Origin: an uncultured Acetatifactor sp.
GTDB lineage: Bacteria; Bacillota; Clostridia; Lachnospirales; Lachnospiraceae
Assembly (NCBI GenBank): GCA_948896875.1
Contig: CAQUWW010000021.1
Location: 1 to 35,527 of the forward strand
Length of the DNA: 35,527 bases
Direction of reading: 5' to 3'
In this document: piece after piece, positions 34,021-35,527 of the stretch
Layout: each line of letters starts with the position of its first letter
Numbering within the stretch: the stretch's first letter is position 1
Notes under the pieces: generated by a model
What the model was told of the DNA's origin: nothing
The model's input: the letters and a program-made list of their open reading frames with translations, nothing else
Database searches by the model: none
Translations under genes and position numbers: made by a program

Positions 34021-34974
34021 TCAGGAATTCTGATGCCAGTATTCCCTGCTTGCAGTCAGTTTCAGGACCCAGCCCATCGGCAGCTTCTGATATCGCTTCC
34101 CCAGAAGATATCCCGCATACTTGAACCCGCACTGCAGGCAAAAGCCGGGAAACCGGTACAGCTTCTTTTTCCTCTTCAGATAGTTCCATGTCTCCTTCAC
34201 CAGCTTCTTCCCCTCGGACTCGGAAGTCACATTTCCAAATACCTCCGGGTGGTCGGCCTGAGATACTCCCAGATCGAAATTCCGCCGCAGCTGCTGCATG
34301 TTGGTGTAATTATGCGAATGAATCACCTGAGCGTCGGCCTCATAGGCGATGCCGTAGCCTGCCCTGATGACTCCCGCAGCATAGATCATATCCTCGTTAA
34401 AAATTGTATGTGGAATAAAACCGCCCAATTCCTCATAGACATCCCTGCGGTAGGCCGCACACACATTGGAGCAGAAAAAGGTCTTGATTCCCATGGTCTC
34501 CAGGTCGGCTTTCGTCTTGATCCGGGAGGTTTCCGGATAGTTAAAAGCTCTTGACGCCCTTTCCAGCTCCGAGGAATCCGGTCCCGGAAGCTGCCTGGCA
34601 TAGGCCGTCGCCACATTTCCAGACAGACGCCGAACCAGCCGCTCCACCAGATATCTGTCCGCAGGCATTGCGTCCTGGGTCATGGAGATAAAGATTTCCG
34701 CGTTGGAATAGCTCACCCCTAGGCGCCTTGTTCCTCCGTGGTCAAATTCTTCTTTTTCCAGATGATAGACCTGTACATTGGGATATTTCCCTGCAAAATC
34801 CACACCGGCTGTCAATTTGTCAAAAAATGACTTTCCTGTATTCATCAGAATCATTCGCCCGATGGGGTATGATTGCTCTTTTAGTCTGTCCAACAGAGTA
34901 AAGAGTTCCTTTCCCGGTTTGTACAATGGAATGATCACATCGATTTTCAAAAGTTCCTTTGCTTCGCTATGCAA
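34021..34974 (-). CDS. family-2 glycosyltransferase (rhamnosyltransferase-like)
   Basis: A 317-residue GT-A-fold transferase. The N-terminus reads IDVIIPLYKPGKEL, the nucleotide-sugar/metal region is ISMTQDAMPAD, and an acidic FNEDMIYA motif follows in the acceptor half. The pattern resembles rhamnosyltransferases of cell-wall polysaccharide clusters, but donor and acceptor are unproven. I choose a TTG start at 34974 because AAAGGAG lies six bases upstream. The longer GTG start at 35007 has no site and directly follows a terminator hairpin. It precedes glmS by 24 bases. Confidence 0.85.
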   Translation of the reverse strand: MHSEAKELLKIDVIIPLYKPGKELFTLLDRLKEQSYPIGRMILMNTGKSFFDKLTAGVDFAGKYPNVQVYHLEKEEFDHGGTRRLGVSYSNAEIFISMTQDAMPADRYLVERLVRRLSGNVATAYARQLPGPDSSELERASRAFNYPETSRIKTKADLETMGIKTFFCSNVCAAYRRDVYEELGGFIPHTIFNEDMIYAAGVIRAGYGIAYEADAQVIHSHNYTNMQQLRRNFDLGVSQADHPEVFGNVTSESEGKKLVKETWNYLKRKKKLYRFPGFCLQCGFKYAGYLLGKRYQKLPMGWVLKLTASREYWHQNS

Positions 34975-35011
34975 ACTATACTCCTTTACGGTAAACGGCT
35001 CCTTCACGCAA

Positions 35012-35041
35012 AAGGAGAGCCCGAAAGCCCTCCTTTGGAAA
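35012..35041 (-). terminator. terminator of the LCP-family gene
   Basis: On the minus strand AAAGGAGGGC pairs with GCTCTCCTTT (one G-T wobble) around a six-base loop, and a short T-run follows. It lies just after the stop codon at 35054 and just before the glycosyltransferase gene. Confidence 0.65.
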
Positions 35042-35053
35042 TTCGTTCAATCG

Positions 35054-35527
35054 TTAATCGGTAAGAAACGGAGAGGTATCCGCTTTGATTTCCTCATTGT
35101 ATTGCAGCACACTGTCGCTGACCGTATAATCTGTATCCTCGAACAGGAACTCATGGAGCCATACCACATTGGACTCCAGATCTGTGGGAATCACGCAGGC
35201 CCCCTTGGCGCCCATATTGGCATTGCCCCTCATACTGGGCTGCGGGAAACCATCCTCTGCCACGATTCTGTAGTTTGCAATATTTTTCAAAAGATCCAGA
35301 ATATCATTGGAATCCAGGCTGGTGTAGATATCGTCGATACAATCGTTAAACACCTGTGTCAATGTGACCAGATCTGTCTTCTTCGCCTGCTCTTCAATGG
35401 CCTGAATCACTTCTCTCTGTCTGGCGGCCCGCTTGAAATCGTCTCCCTTCGTGGCGCGGATACGGCAGTACGCCGTAGCCTGCAGACCGTTTAACAGCTG
35501 ATATCCCGGCTCTGTAACCGGAATATA
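35054..35527 (-). CDS. LCP (LytR-CpsA-Psr) family protein, C-terminal part
   Basis: The last 157 residues of a protein whose 5' end lies beyond the right edge; the frame is open to position 35527. The visible signature YCRIRATKGDDFKRAARQRE matches the conserved R-x-R...D-F-x-R...RQ motif of LCP enzymes. These transfer polymers such as teichoic acids or capsule from lipid carriers to peptidoglycan. The extracellular C-terminus continues with a helical segment and an acidic tail. Together with the downstream glycosyltransferase and glmS it points to a cell-envelope polymer region. Confidence 0.88.
   Translation of the reverse strand, partial: YIPVTEPGYQLLNGLQATAYCRIRATKGDDFKRAARQREVIQAIEEQAKKTDLVTLTQVFNDCIDDIYTSLDSNDILDLLKNIANYRIVAEDGFPQPSMRGNANMGAKGACVIPTDLESNVVWLHEFLFEDTDYTVSDSVLQYNEEIKADTSPFLTD

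Noticed and set aside
33499..34554. Plus-strand open frame of 351 codons spanning glmS and the glycosyltransferase
   Set aside because: It crosses two conserved minus-strand genes and the ribosome binding site between them, and has no recognisable product.
1..35527. Mobile element, prophage or CRISPR content
   Set aside because: I saw no transposase, integrase, phage gene or regularly spaced repeat array. Codon style and ribosome binding sites look uniform, apart from the small hairpin element at 65-178.

Overview
The window looks like part of a chromosome from an anaerobic Firmicute, most likely a Clostridia/Lachnospiraceae relative. This rests on strong AGGAGG-type ribosome binding sites, sigma-A-like promoters, rho-independent terminators, LytTR/GHKL signalling, a PocR-type sensor domain, a Csp-like S8 protease and an LCP cell-wall enzyme. 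Almost every gene lies on the minus strand; the only plus-strand gene is the PocR-GGDEF-HD protein at 14928-16529. No rRNA, tRNA, CRISPR array, transposase or prophage gene was recognised.

Layout from low to high coordinates. (1) 1-1899: first codons of an outgoing gene, a long AT-rich hairpin flanked by a 12-bp direct repeat, and an intracellular-looking S8 serine protease. (2) 2007-13496: a tightly packed ten-gene minus-strand run. In transcription order it encodes a PAS histidine kinase, a receiver-HD protein with a degenerate HD-GYP site, CheR, CheB, a single-domain receiver, CheA, CheW, an MCP with almost no extracellular domain, a stand-alone Hpt protein and a glycogen debranching enzyme. 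(3) 13534-16529: a terminator, an intact receiver-HD-GYP protein on the minus strand, a divergent promoter pair, and a plus-strand PocR-GGDEF-degenerate-HD protein. (4) 16539-19386: a NatAB-like ABC exporter with its PadR regulator, a promoter overlapping the upstream terminator, a PadR-like operator and a structured leader. (5) 19396-23390: a histidine phosphatase, then a metal block (ZIP transporter, P1B-ATPase, separate heavy-metal-binding protein) behind an ArsR/SmtB-style operator. (6) 23453-25207: a divergent ClpX-like unfoldase. (7) 25217-32141: two ABC exporter half-transporters, a soluble GHKL kinase and LytTR regulator, and an HtrA protease whose promoter carries four repeats with an 11-bp period. 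(8) 32147-35527: GlmS, a family-2 glycosyltransferase and the end of an LCP gene, all linked to cell-envelope polymers.

The most unusual part is 2007-16529. A complete chemotaxis-type core is combined with a stand-alone Hpt, a separate histidine kinase and two receiver-HD outputs. A c-di-GMP synthase candidate is encoded next door, and no flagellar gene is visible. The run ends in a glycogen debranching enzyme. I infer that this is an alternative-function chemosensory pathway linking a cytoplasmic or membrane signal to c-di-GMP and carbon-store use. That function is inference; gene identities and spacing are read from the sequence.
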